Assembly (NCBI RefSeq): GCF_020171525.1
Contig: NZ_JAIVAI010000001.1
Span: 1,240,001 to 1,304,000, forward strand
Origin: Halobacillus yeomjeoni
GTDB lineage: Bacteria; Bacillota; Bacilli; Bacillales; Halobacillaceae
Direction of reading: 5' to 3'
DNA length: 64,000 bases
Positions 44,220-52,944 of this stretch are shown one piece after another. The first letter of the stretch is position 1. Every line of letters starts with the position of its first letter. Both the position numbers and the translations under genes were made by a program. The notes below the pieces were generated by a model, which did no database searches, was not told the DNA's origin, and worked only from the letters and a program-made list of their open reading frames with translations.

Positions 44220-45374
44220 CTACTCATCCACCTGGGATGTTAACTCTTTCCCCTGACCATTCATGATTTTCAAAGACTTGTTTTCATATTGCACAGGATA
44301 AGTTACTTTATATTTTTTAACGACCACTTCTCCGTCTTTCGTTTCTTCTGCTGTGAGGAAAACAGTAACTTCGACCCCATCTTCATTTGGATCGGCTACG
44401 ATATTATCGACTGAGACAGCGAGCGTATTGTAATAGCCGGAACGGAATTCCTCAAAAGAGGTCTGTTCCTGCCATTCACTCGAAAGCAGGGAGTATGCGG
44501 TGACAAAGTCTCCCTGATTGATGCTGTTGTAAAAATACTGGACTAAATATGTGGCCTGCTCAGCTTTTGTCCCAGCTACAGGAGATTGCAATTCCTGTTC
44601 CTTTAATTCCGGAAACTCAGGCAGTGATTTCATCGGGGTTTCACTCCATTTTCGTACCATCGGTAAGACATCTGCGATCGGTATACTGAAACCGATAGAT
44701 TCTTTCCCGATTTTTGCAGAGTTGATTCCGATGACCTCACCTGTCTTCCCATCAAGCAAGGGGCCTCCACTGTTTCCGGGTGAAATCGGCGCAGAAATTT
44801 GGTAGACATCCTCATACTCAAAAGGTTCTATGCTCAAGTTACGATTCAATCCGCTGATTTCTCCTCGAGTCACCGTGTTCTGAAGTCCAAGCGGGCTTCC
44901 CAGGGCTAAAACTTCATCCAGCAGTTCAGCGGTTTCCTCTTCCCGAACAGGCAGCGGCTCCTTATCTTTCAAACCAGAGACTCTTACTACCGCAACATCG
45001 GTATCCCTGCTCACCCCAATGACTTCACCTTCCATTTTCTTTGAATCTGCAGTCATTACACTGACTTTCTCATGGTTGGCGACCACATGGGCGTTCGTAA
45101 TGATATCACCCTGGTTATTATACAAAAATCCTGATCCGATAGAACCGTCTTCCAGCTCGATTTGTACGACAAGTTTTTGAGATTCATAGATAATATCTTT
45201 CGTTTTTTTCGGTACTTTTTCTCCATTATCTTCTGTTTTTTCAGGGGCTTGATTCAATACGGTATCTGCTTTCAGTTGACTTGAAATATAATCTGTCACA
45301 TAAAAGACAGCCCAACCGCCTCCCGCTAAGAGCAATAAAGATATGGAAAGGCTGATGATCCATTCACGCCTCAC
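44220..45374 (-). CDS. Membrane-anchored HtrA-like serine protease without PDZ domain
   Basis: 384 residues: N-terminal membrane helix (about 7-27), linker, trypsin-like domain with His96 (TNAHVV), Asp126 (DTDVAV) and Ser202 (SPGNSGGP), then a C-terminal region of about 130 residues resembling an NTF2-like fold (YFYNSINQGDFVTAYSLLSSEWQEQ in part) where HtrA proteins carry PDZ. The catalytic domain would be extracellular. GTG start, seven bases after AGGAGG. It follows the zinc-ribbon gene by 11 bases, so the two are one operon and probably work together at the envelope. Confidence 0.9.
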   Translation of the reverse strand: MRREWIISLSISLLLLAGGGWAVFYVTDYISSQLKADTVLNQAPEKTEDNGEKVPKKTKDIIYESQKLVVQIELEDGSIGSGFLYNNQGDIITNAHVVANHEKVSVMTADSKKMEGEVIGVSRDTDVAVVRVSGLKDKEPLPVREEETAELLDEVLALGSPLGLQNTVTRGEISGLNRNLSIEPFEYEDVYQISAPISPGNSGGPLLDGKTGEVIGINSAKIGKESIGFSIPIADVLPMVRKWSETPMKSLPEFPELKEQELQSPVAGTKAEQATYLVQYFYNSINQGDFVTAYSLLSSEWQEQTSFEEFRSGYYNTLAVSVDNIVADPNEDGVEVTVFLTAEETKDGEVVVKKYKVTYPVQYENKSLKIMNGQGKELTSQVDE

Positions 45375-45385
45375 TCGTCATCCTC

Positions 45386-46555
45386 CTATTCTACTAACCA
45401 TTCCATTTCAGTGATCTTCACTGAATACTCTCCATCATCAAGCTCATAATATACTTTCTCAAACGTTCCGACATCCCCGGGGTTCAGGTAAATCGGATAG
45501 ACTTTCGCCTCTTCCGATTTTACGACCTTACCTTTTTCATTCAAGATGTCATACTTGGCAGTTATGGTACTGATGATTTGAGTAGCGACACTTTTAACTT
45601 TCCCAGTCACTTTTATATCTCCATATTCATCTTTCGTAAGTTTTGCTTCTACGACTTCCAAAGCGTCCGTTTTGTTTTTGAGCTCATCTTCAGCGGCTTG
45701 TTCCATCGCTTTTTCCAGTCGTTTCCTTTGTTCTTGTTCGAATGCTGTCTGCTCTTGCTTGATACGCTCTTTCAACTGCATCAGTTTTTCATCATTAGAT
45801 ACATATTGCAGCGCTTGATCCACGATTGCGATCGCTTCGCTGTACTGTTTTTCAGCAAGTGCATCTTCCGCTTTTTTAGTAGATAAAGTGATGATTTTTT
45901 CATTAATTTTCTTTCTCACTTTGGAAGCTTCTTCAAGGTTCAAGCCGGAGAGTGTATTCAATTTACCCGCAAGTTCATCCACGGTAGACAACCGGCTGAT
46001 CTCATCATTGACTTTCATGACTGTGATCCTTGACTCCAAATGATTCGCCTCAGGAGTCAGCGTCACCAACAACCGACTCTTTTTTTCCTGAATCTGGTTC
46101 TGAATTTTCTTCAATTCACTCTCCGCTGTTTTCAGCTGATTCTCTTTGATCTGCTTCTCTACATCATCCAATTCTTCAGATAAAAAAAGTGCTGTTTGGA
46201 CAGCATTCAATTCTGATTGCAAAACTTGAAATTCAGGGCGGCGGTCCACAGCCTGAACAAGAATTTTTTCTGCTTTTTCGTAGTTGCCAGACAAAGCAGA
46301 TTCCTCTGCTTTTTTCTTCATATTTATTACTTCTTCATTGACGTTTTTCTGATGCGTGTAAACCACAAATAACGTTATTGTCATAATGATCAAAGTGATG
46401 ACAGGGACAATCACCGGCCACCATCGTTTACTTTTCTTCCCACTTTTCTCCTTATGTATGTGATGCTCTTCAGTTCCTTTGATTGGTTGACCACATTGGG
46501 AGCAATAACGGGAGCCCTCTGACACTTCTTTTTTACAGTGGGGGCATACATTCAT
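45386..46555 (-). CDS. Zinc-ribbon, single-pass membrane protein with long coiled coil
   Basis: 389 residues: N-terminal zinc ribbon (CPHC at 4-7, CSQC at 18-21), membrane helix at about 46-66, then about 220 residues of Lys/Glu-rich helix with heptad-like character and TPR-like repeats (NYEKAEKILVQAVDRRPEF; QYSEAIAIVDQALQYV), and a C-terminal beta domain (VTGKVKSVATQIISTITAKYDILNEKG in part) resembling FxLYD domains. The ribbon is cytoplasmic, the rest outside. Function unknown; coupled to the HtrA-like protease. Confidence 0.82.
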   Translation of the reverse strand: MNVCPHCKKEVSEGSRYCSQCGQPIKGTEEHHIHKEKSGKKSKRWWPVIVPVITLIIMTITLFVVYTHQKNVNEEVINMKKKAEESALSGNYEKAEKILVQAVDRRPEFQVLQSELNAVQTALFLSEELDDVEKQIKENQLKTAESELKKIQNQIQEKKSRLLVTLTPEANHLESRITVMKVNDEISRLSTVDELAGKLNTLSGLNLEEASKVRKKINEKIITLSTKKAEDALAEKQYSEAIAIVDQALQYVSNDEKLMQLKERIKQEQTAFEQEQRKRLEKAMEQAAEDELKNKTDALEVVEAKLTKDEYGDIKVTGKVKSVATQIISTITAKYDILNEKGKVVKSEEAKVYPIYLNPGDVGTFEKVYYELDDGEYSVKITEMEWLVE

Positions 46556-46760
46556 AACCCCGTCCTCCTTTTCCTATGGACTGTTGGACGTATGGTAGTC
46601 CACATCAGTCCTCATTATAGCATGAGAAAGTTTTATTTCGAACAGAAATTCAGAATGTGTTTCTTTTCAGACAAAACGCCTTTTTTTCTAAAATCATGAT
46701 AGGCGCACTACCTGTTTTCAGCCATCGTACATAAGATACGTTATAAAATGGAGGAGGAAT

Positions 46761-46865
46761 ATGGCTATGGCTAAAAATGAATCCAATAAACAATCCAATC
46801 AACCTAGACAAAGACCATCTCGCCCTACTTGTTGTGGAAAAAAGAGAAAAGGAAATTCAAAATAA
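46761..46865 (+). CDS. Small basic Cys-Cys protein, 34 residues
   Basis: MAMAKNESNKQSNQPRQRPS then RPTCCGKKRKGNSK. Very basic and Gln/Asn/Ser rich, with an adjacent Cys pair before a Lys/Arg cluster. It has a very strong ribosome site (GGAGGAGGAAT, ending directly before the ATG) and a terminator 12 bases downstream, so a free-standing small gene is likely. Compositionally it recalls small spore or nucleic-acid-binding proteins, but I do not recognise it. Confidence 0.55.
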   Translation: MAMAKNESNKQSNQPRQRPSRPTCCGKKRKGNSK

Positions 46866-46876
46866 TGAAGTGATCA

Positions 46877-46912
46877 CGAGCCGCCAGGAGAACGAGCGGC
46901 TCGTAACTTTTA
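46877..46912 (+). terminator. Terminator after the 34-residue ORF
   Basis: ACGAGCCGC pairs with GCGGCTCGT, followed by AACTTTT. Confidence 0.7.
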
Positions 46913-47024
46913 GGGACTTTGACTGCAATCAAAATGTAACAGAATTGACGCGGTTTTGTATTTGTTTGCCGTTCCCCTAACCTGTTATACTCATCTCATG
47001 AGATTTTGAAAGGGGACAAAAGTC

Positions 47025-47537
47025 ATGAAGAAATTATCATTTTTACTATTTGCGGTGACTTTGTATACAGGCCTAATGGTGAATTTTCAAACCCAGTCCC
47101 ATACGATTTTTGCTGAAGAAAAAACACAAGAGTCTATAAAAAACGCCCAAGAGATGGTAACAAAAAAAATAGAGATCGATGATAAATCAACGGATCATAC
47201 CCGTTTTGAGAAAGATAAAAATAAAAAGCCTTCACAATCTGAAGTGAAACGAACTGTAAATGTAGAGGCGACGGCTTATACCGCTTTTTGTGATGGGTGC
47301 AGCGGCATCACGTATACAGGAATTGACTTGCGCAGCAATCCTGATAGAAAAGTTATCGCTGTAGATCCTGATGTTATTCCTTTAGGATCAAAAGTAAGAG
47401 TTCCTGGATATGGGGTAGCTGTTGCAGGAGATATCGGAGGCGACATTCAAGGGAATAGAATTGACGTATTCATTCCCCAGCAAGGACAAGCATTAGACTT
47501 TGGCCGACGTCAAATTCAAGTTGAAATAATAAGTTAA
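47025..47537 (+). CDS. Secreted 3D-domain protein (YuiC/YocH-like)
   Basis: 170 residues: a signal peptide (KKLSFLLFAVTLYTGLMV) and a charged linker, then a 3D domain from about residue 82 with its three Asp motifs: VDPDVIPLGS, AGDIGGDIQG and the final NRIDVF. 3D domains are the double-psi-beta-barrel of MltA-like lytic transglycosylases and stationary-phase muralytic Sps proteins; a cell-wall-degrading role is likely. CDGCSGITYTG is a usual part of the YuiC-type domain. AAAGGGG ribosome site. Monocistronic with a terminator at 47541-47578. Confidence 0.9.
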   Translation: MKKLSFLLFAVTLYTGLMVNFQTQSHTIFAEEKTQESIKNAQEMVTKKIEIDDKSTDHTRFEKDKNKKPSQSEVKRTVNVEATAYTAFCDGCSGITYTGIDLRSNPDRKVIAVDPDVIPLGSKVRVPGYGVAVAGDIGGDIQGNRIDVFIPQQGQALDFGRRQIQVEIIS

Positions 47538-47540
47538 ATA

Positions 47541-47578
47541 AAAGACCAGCCATCTGCATGAGCAGAGGCTGGTCTTTC
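47541..47578. terminator. Bidirectional terminator
   Basis: AAAGACCAGCC and GGCTGGTCTTT pair around an internal ATCTGCATGAGCAGA loop; it serves the 3D-domain gene and the convergent small gene. Confidence 0.88.
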
Positions 47579-47580
47579 GT

Positions 47581-47817
47581 TTAGTCTCTGGAGAATCGAG
47601 TCTTCTTGGCACAACGATCAAGATAGAAGCATTCAACACCACTGGTGTGAAGGGCAACTCCGTCTTCCAGATACCACCAAGTACCACGATCAAGCTGTTT
47701 GACAATGAATTCCATTGCTTCTCTTTCATCCATCTCTTCACTCAATTCCAAATCGTGGGTGACCACGCGCTTGCTGTCTAATAAGAAGATTACATGCCAC
47801 TCTTTTTGTTTAACCAT
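47581..47817 (-). CDS. Hypothetical small protein, 78 residues
   Basis: A soluble acidic protein starting MVKQKEWHVIFLLDSKRVVTH and containing GTWWYLEDGVALHTSGVEC. The compact alternating pattern suggests a small beta domain. No family recognised. AAAAGGAGTG ribosome site. Convergent with the 3D-domain gene. Confidence 0.7.
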   Translation of the reverse strand: MVKQKEWHVIFLLDSKRVVTHDLELSEEMDEREAMEFIVKQLDRGTWWYLEDGVALHTSGVECFYLDRCAKKTRFSRD

Positions 47818-47917
47818 ATGGAATCACTCCTTTTTATGTATCTTAAATATTATTCAATACCCTTTGCTGTCTTAGTTTAATCTTTCAATTGAATAAAATA
47901 CATAAAAAAATAAAAAA

Positions 47918-47942
47918 GCTACGCAAATTCACCGTAGCTTGT
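47918..47942 (-). terminator. Leftward intrinsic terminator with no assigned gene
   Basis: On the minus strand AAGCTACG-GTGAATTTG-CGTAGCTT is followed by TTTTATTTTTT. It would end a leftward RNA coming from the otherwise empty 47945-48250 interval. Confidence 0.65.
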
Positions 47943-47977
47943 TCAAATTTATAAAATGGTCGGAGGAGGTGCGCCAG

Positions 47978-48127
47978 ATGTACGCCACGAAGTTCTTCGA
48001 CTTGATTTCAGACAAACAAGGAAAAACCAACGGGTGACATTGCGGCAGATGACAGGTATAAGACATCCCTCCATAAAATTAATGATTTTCAGCCTGTCCA
48101 CGGTTCCATGTTACCACTTGTCTGAAA
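47978..48127. other. Possible structured RNA in the yeeE upstream region
   Basis: The 455-bp gap between two genes holds nested complementary segments: 48006-48015 with 48118-48127 (10 bp, perfect), 48033-48040 with 48108-48115 (8 bp with one wobble in the rightward RNA), 48051-48056 with 48093-48098 (6 bp) and an apical 48075-48079 with 48085-48089. This nesting is more than I would expect by chance. A 19-codon frame with a GGAGGAGG site (47978-48037) overlaps it. No known RNA family recognised. Confidence 0.35.
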
Positions 48128-48272
48128 GCCACGTGTTAAGGGTTCGTAAACGCATGTTATTTCTTTGTACAACCATTCTATGCATACTTGTTTACAAATA
48201 GACGAGTTATATTTTACACTTGGATATATTCTTTTAAAACCAAGTAAACTTATATGATTTAGGAGGAATATA

Positions 48273-49520
48273 ATGCAGACTTCCATCCATCAACATTCAA
48301 TTAAATGGAACAATAAATCCACGGTCGTCGATCAATTGAATCCCGTACAGCTACCTTTAGTGGTGATAGGGATTTTCTTCTCTATTTTGCTTTTTTCATT
48401 GATTGTTTCTGTCACCTCTATCACCCAAGGCGTACTGTTTATCATTGGGATCGCTTTCGGTTTGACTCTTTTACATGCCCGATTTGGTTTTACTTCAGCT
48501 TTTCGACGTTTACTTTCTGTAGGTAACATCCAAGGGCTGCAATCTCATTTGCTCATGTTAGCTGTAGCCACCACGCTTTTTGGAATTATTTTGTCGACTG
48601 GATTCAGTTTTACCGGATCAGGCCCTCAAGGGTACGTCTTTCCAGTAGGACTTAGTGTAGTCGCAGGTTCATTCTTGTTCGGAATAGGTATGCAGATGGG
48701 TTCTGGATGCGCATCCGGCACGCTTTATACCGTGGGCGGAGGCAAATCTTCAATGATATTAACTCTGCTGGGTTTCATAGGTGGGTCCGTACTCGGAGCC
48801 TATCATATAGCTTTTTGGAGAGGTCTTCCGTCTTTACCTGCTATCTCTCTGGCAGAATCTACGGGCTTTGGTTATTTTGGTGGATGGATCGTACAAATGC
48901 TTATTTTCGCAGGTATTTATGGAATTACTCTTAAAATTGCAAGAAAGAAAAATCCACCGAAAATGAAACCATTAGCTACAACCACAGGTTTCAAGAAGTT
49001 ATGGCGTGGAGCTTGGCCATTGCTTTTGGCAGCCATCATCCTCGGAGGACTTAATGCTCTTACCCTATCAATTCGAGGAAATCCATGGGGAATCACCTCA
49101 GCTTTCGCGCTTTGGGGTTCCAAGTTCTTACAGTTATTGGGTATCGATGTATCCAATTGGACTTATTGGCAAGGCAATACAGAGGCGTTGCAGCAAACCG
49201 TCCTCGCTGATTCAACGAGCGTCATGAATTTCGGAATCATATTAGGAGCCTTCATTGCTGCAGCATTTCAGGGGAACTTTAAACCTGGAAAAATAAAACC
49301 AGGAATCGCAGCTGCATCGATTGTCGGCGGTGTCTTGATGGGATATGGTGCCCGACTTGCTTTTGGCTGTAATATCGGAGCATATTTCGGTGGCATCGCT
49401 TCCTTCAGCCTTCACGGTTGGGTTTGGATGATCATGGCTTTGGCAGGAACTTACACAGCCCTTTTTATCCGCCCTTTATTCGGATTGAAAAATCCTTCAC
49501 CTAAAGATTCGATCTGTTAA
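48273..49520 (+). CDS. YeeE/YedE-family transporter, probable thiosulfate/sulfur uptake
   Basis: 415 residues, about nine to ten hydrophobic helices, with two half-repeats each carrying the family's Cys motif: GMQMGSGCASGTLYTVGGG (about residue 145) and AFGCNIGAYFGG (about residue 366). E. coli YeeE (TsuA) moves thiosulfate through such conserved cysteines; this is the basis for the substrate guess. No TsuB/YeeD (TusA-like) gene is adjacent. TTAGGAGGAA precedes the ATG. Monocistronic. Confidence 0.9.
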   Translation: MQTSIHQHSIKWNNKSTVVDQLNPVQLPLVVIGIFFSILLFSLIVSVTSITQGVLFIIGIAFGLTLLHARFGFTSAFRRLLSVGNIQGLQSHLLMLAVATTLFGIILSTGFSFTGSGPQGYVFPVGLSVVAGSFLFGIGMQMGSGCASGTLYTVGGGKSSMILTLLGFIGGSVLGAYHIAFWRGLPSLPAISLAESTGFGYFGGWIVQMLIFAGIYGITLKIARKKNPPKMKPLATTTGFKKLWRGAWPLLLAAIILGGLNALTLSIRGNPWGITSAFALWGSKFLQLLGIDVSNWTYWQGNTEALQQTVLADSTSVMNFGIILGAFIAAAFQGNFKPGKIKPGIAAASIVGGVLMGYGARLAFGCNIGAYFGGIASFSLHGWVWMIMALAGTYTALFIRPLFGLKNPSPKDSIC

Positions 49521-49553
49521 AAAAAGGTTGGCTATTTGAGCCAACCTTTTTCC
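49520..49553 (+). terminator. Terminator of the YeeE-family gene
   Basis: AAAAAAGGTTGGCT pairs with AGCCAACCTTTTT. Confidence 0.9.
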
Positions 49554-49626
49554 ACTTCTATATTTTGTTTATCTAATTCTTTCAGATAGAAATCGGTTTC
49601 GTTGTCCGACAAAAAAATAAGTTCCT

Positions 49627-50970
49627 TTATAGTTCGAACCAACCGTTCTGAATCGTTTGTCGATACCAGTAATAACTATCCTTCGGTGTTCTTTCAAAGG
49701 TACGGTAATTGACGTGAATGATTCCAAACCTTTTCTCATATCCTTCCGCCCACTCGAAGTTATCCAAGAGCGACCATACGATATAGCCTTTGATCGGGAC
49801 CCCTGCTTTGATCGTACGATGAATGGAAGTCAAATGCTGTTTCAAATAATCGATACGCTCTTGGTCCCTGACACGTCCATCTTCGACTTCGTGGTTATAA
49901 CAAGCACCATTTTCAGTGATGTAGATCGGCACATCGCCGTAAGTATCATTTAGATCAGTAAGCAGTTTATAGAAGCCATCTGCATAAATCGGCCAGCCGA
50001 TATCCGTCTTACGATAATCAAGCGGAACCTCTTCCACTTCAAATAGTCCTTCGCCTTCTTTGTGCCTTGCCAGGCTGCCTGTGTAATAATTGATACCCAT
50101 GAAGTCAATCGGTTGAGAAATCAGTTCAAAGTCTCCATCTTCCACTTTCGGGGAAGCGTTGTCGTTTTCAAAGATTGAAGTTAACTCTTCTGGATAAGAA
50201 CCTTTGAATACAGGATCCATGAACCATTCCTTCTGCCACATCATCCCTCTACGAGCTGCATTGACATCTTCTTCAGCAGGACTGAAAGGCTCCAGCCAAG
50301 TCGCGTTTGGTGCATAACCGATTTCTCCTTCAGGTACAAGCTCCCTGAAAGATTTCACAGCTTTACCATGTGCAAGTAAAAGGTTATGAGCGACATCAAC
50401 ACCCGCCTGCAAATCTGTTTTACCCGGGGCGTGAATACCTAGATAGTTGGATAAGAAAGAAGCACACCATGGTTCGTTGATCGTGATCCATTTATTAACC
50501 TTTTCACCGAATTCCTTGAACATCGCTTCTGCATACTGTTGGAAAGCATCTGTCGTTTCTCTGCTTTCCCATCCGCCTTTATCCTGTAGAACCTGAGGCA
50601 GATCCCAATGATATAGCGTAATCATCGGTTCAATTCCATTTTCAATCAATTCATCAATCAAGTTATGATAATATGCTACGCCTTTCGGATTCAATTCCCC
50701 TGTTCCTTCAGGAATGACGCGAGGCCATGCAATAGAAAAACGATATAGATCTACACCTAATTTTTTCAGATGCTGCACATCTTCTTTATATAGATGATAG
50801 CTGTTACAAGCTTCATCTCCATGATCTCCATTTTTTACGTTTCCAGGAGCATGAGAAAACGTATCCCATATTGAAGGTGATCTTCCGTCTTCATTGGCTG
50901 CCCCTTCAATTTGGTAGGATGCAGTTGCTGCTCCCCACTTCAAATCTTTAGGAAATTCTATTGTTGTCAT
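49627..50970 (-). CDS. Glycoside hydrolase family 1 beta-glucosidase
   Basis: 447 residues, the standard length for bacterial GH1. The acid/base Glu is in TINEPW (about residue 165) and the nucleophile Glu in YITENG (about residue 352); KWGAATASYQIEG at the N-terminus forms the glycone site. Since uptake is by an ABC system, not a PTS, the substrate should be an unphosphorylated beta-glucoside such as cellobiose. Last gene of the sugar operon, 36 bases after the LacI regulator gene. Confidence 0.95.
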   Translation of the reverse strand: MTTIEFPKDLKWGAATASYQIEGAANEDGRSPSIWDTFSHAPGNVKNGDHGDEACNSYHLYKEDVQHLKKLGVDLYRFSIAWPRVIPEGTGELNPKGVAYYHNLIDELIENGIEPMITLYHWDLPQVLQDKGGWESRETTDAFQQYAEAMFKEFGEKVNKWITINEPWCASFLSNYLGIHAPGKTDLQAGVDVAHNLLLAHGKAVKSFRELVPEGEIGYAPNATWLEPFSPAEEDVNAARRGMMWQKEWFMDPVFKGSYPEELTSIFENDNASPKVEDGDFELISQPIDFMGINYYTGSLARHKEGEGLFEVEEVPLDYRKTDIGWPIYADGFYKLLTDLNDTYGDVPIYITENGACYNHEVEDGRVRDQERIDYLKQHLTSIHRTIKAGVPIKGYIVWSLLDNFEWAEGYEKRFGIIHVNYRTFERTPKDSYYWYRQTIQNGWFEL

Positions 50971-51006
50971 TTCGGTAACCCCCAGTTCTTGATAGCTTGA
51001 GAACTC

Positions 51007-52020
51007 TCACTTCTCAATGCTGGACTTTCTGATGACTAGTTCAGGATCCACCTTCACAGGATGAAGGTCATCATTTCCCTGGATCAAGTCATCAAGCATA
51101 TAGGCTGCGAGTTTTCCAAGCTTCTGTTTATCTTGTTTCACAGTGGTCAATGGTGGGTCACTATACCTGCAGGATTCTATGTCATCACAGCCAATCAGCT
51201 GGATGTCCCCAGGGATAGAAACCCCCTCTTCTTTCATAGCTTTCATGGCACCAAGAGCCATCATATCGGAAGCTGCGAATACAGCTTCTGGCCACTCTTT
51301 TTCTTTTAGAATTTCTTTCATAGCTTGATAACCGCTTTCCTCAAAGAAATCCCCATAATGGATCCACTTCTCATTCAATGGTAGTCCAAACTGCTCCATA
51401 GCCTTCAAGAAGCCTTCATTACGGATGCTTGAAATGAGTGAATTTTGCTTACCACCGATATATGCCACTTTTCTTACCTTATTTAAGTAGAGATTCTCTA
51501 CCACTTTAAGACCGATCTTTTCATTATCTGTCATGATAAAACTCGATCGTGGTCCGTCTAACTTCAAATCAATCCCCATACACGGGATATCACTTTCGGC
51601 AATTTCACGGACAGCTTCTTCAATTTCATCTCCGGCAACGATCAAACACCCATCGATATTGAAATGCTTGCACCTCTCCAAGTATTTGCTCTGACCTTTA
51701 TAAAACTTCTCATTTGAAAAAAGAAGAAGATCATATCCTAAAGCACCGACCGATTTTTTAAACGTATTCACCACTTCGTTGAAAAAAGGGTGTTTAAAGT
51801 CAACGTTTATTTTTCCTGCATAAATCAAACCGATTAAATTCGATTTTTTAGTTGCCAGTGATTTTGCAGAAAACTTCGGCTGATATTTTGTATCTTCAAT
51901 GATCTTATAAACTTTTTCACGGGTAGCCTCACTGATTCCTCCGTAATTGTTCATTATCTTGGATACGGTAGCCGGAGAAACCCCGGCCATCTTAGCGATA
52001 TCTTTAATTGTTAAGTCCAT
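51007..52020 (-). CDS. LacI-family transcriptional regulator of the beta-glucoside operon
   Basis: 337 residues: N-terminal helix-turn-helix (TIKDIAKMAGVSPATVSKIMNN) with hinge YQPKFSAKSLATKKS, then a periplasmic-binding-protein-like effector domain. Such proteins repress until a sugar binds. Likely target sites are the AAACCGGTTT palindromes around the operon promoter at 55.3-55.5 kb. The ATG at 52020 follows AAGGAG by 12 bases; a nearer ATG is directly adjacent to it. It lies inside the operon it probably controls. Confidence 0.92.
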   Translation of the reverse strand: MDLTIKDIAKMAGVSPATVSKIMNNYGGISEATREKVYKIIEDTKYQPKFSAKSLATKKSNLIGLIYAGKINVDFKHPFFNEVVNTFKKSVGALGYDLLLFSNEKFYKGQSKYLERCKHFNIDGCLIVAGDEIEEAVREIAESDIPCMGIDLKLDGPRSSFIMTDNEKIGLKVVENLYLNKVRKVAYIGGKQNSLISSIRNEGFLKAMEQFGLPLNEKWIHYGDFFEESGYQAMKEILKEKEWPEAVFAASDMMALGAMKAMKEEGVSIPGDIQLIGCDDIESCRYSDPPLTTVKQDKQKLGKLAAYMLDDLIQGNDDLHPVKVDPELVIRKSSIEK

Positions 52021-52101
52021 CTTACAATCCATCTCCTTAATTTGAACCGCTTTCTTCACCAATCTTATTCTAACAAAACAATTGGAGGATGAAACTCTCC
52101 G

Positions 52102-52941
52102 TTACTTGATTGATCCCTCAGTAATACTGGAAATGAACCATCTGTTGAAAATCAAGAAGATGACAATCAAAGGTACGGTCGCCCAGAATACACCGGATAA
52201 CAACATACCGAAGTCTACACGGAAAGCATTATTCAATGAAGCAAGCGCTACTTGCAATGTGTAGGAAGAAGGATCACGTAAGACGGTGAACTGCCATAGG
52301 AATTCTCCCCATACGAGTGTAAATACAATAATGCCGAGTGTAGCAAAAGCAGGCTTGATAATCGGAAGTACAATGCTGTAAAAGATTCTGAAATTCGAAC
52401 ATCCATCTAATTTTGCTGCTTCCATAAGTTCATCAGGAACGGATTCACTGATATACTGCCTCATAAGGAAGATTCCTAAAGGGTTCAATAGGAACAGAAC
52501 CCCCGCTCCCAGTAATGTATCCAGCCAACCCAATTGGGAGACTAAATAATATTGCGGAATCAATCCTAGTTGAGGTGGGATGACCATCGTCAACAATATA
52601 CAAATGAACAAAAAGTTTTTTCCAGGGAACTGGAATTTCGCAAATGCATATCCTGCGAGTGAACTGATGAGCAAGACTAGAGCTGTAACTACAGAACATA
52701 AGAGAATCGTGTTCCACATTGCCTGGAAAAAAGGAATCGTATCCAATACCTTTTGGAAGTTTTCAACTAACTTAGTTCCCGGCAGAAGCGTCGGAGGAAT
52801 GGAGTTGTAAGCCGCGCTTGGACGGGTCGCCATGACGAACATCCAGTAAAAAGGAAAAAGGGATAGAATAGAAGCCACCGTCAAAACTATATAGATCGGT
52901 AACGTCCCAGATTTAGATCGTTTCTTAAATTTTTGATTCAT
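52102..52941 (-). CDS. Sugar ABC transporter permease (MalG-like)
   Basis: 279-residue MalFG-type permease, six membrane helices, with the EAA loop MEAAKLDGCSNFRIFYSIVLPIIKPA in pieces (about residues 180-206). Forms the membrane channel with the permease encoded upstream; no ATPase gene is in the operon, so a shared MsmX-like ATPase is likely (as in Bacillus). Three bases separate it from the preceding gene. Confidence 0.94.
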   Translation of the reverse strand: MNQKFKKRSKSGTLPIYIVLTVASILSLFPFYWMFVMATRPSAAYNSIPPTLLPGTKLVENFQKVLDTIPFFQAMWNTILLCSVVTALVLLISSLAGYAFAKFQFPGKNFLFICILLTMVIPPQLGLIPQYYLVSQLGWLDTLLGAGVLFLLNPLGIFLMRQYISESVPDELMEAAKLDGCSNFRIFYSIVLPIIKPAFATLGIIVFTLVWGEFLWQFTVLRDPSSYTLQVALASLNNAFRVDFGMLLSGVFWATVPLIVIFLIFNRWFISSITEGSIK

Positions 52942-52944
52942 CTC

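Noticed and set aside
48089-48286. A leftward 65-codon frame upstream of the YeeE-type gene.
   Set aside because: Starts inside the yeeE coding region, lacks a ribosome site and has no protein-like pattern; the nested pairing suggests RNA instead.
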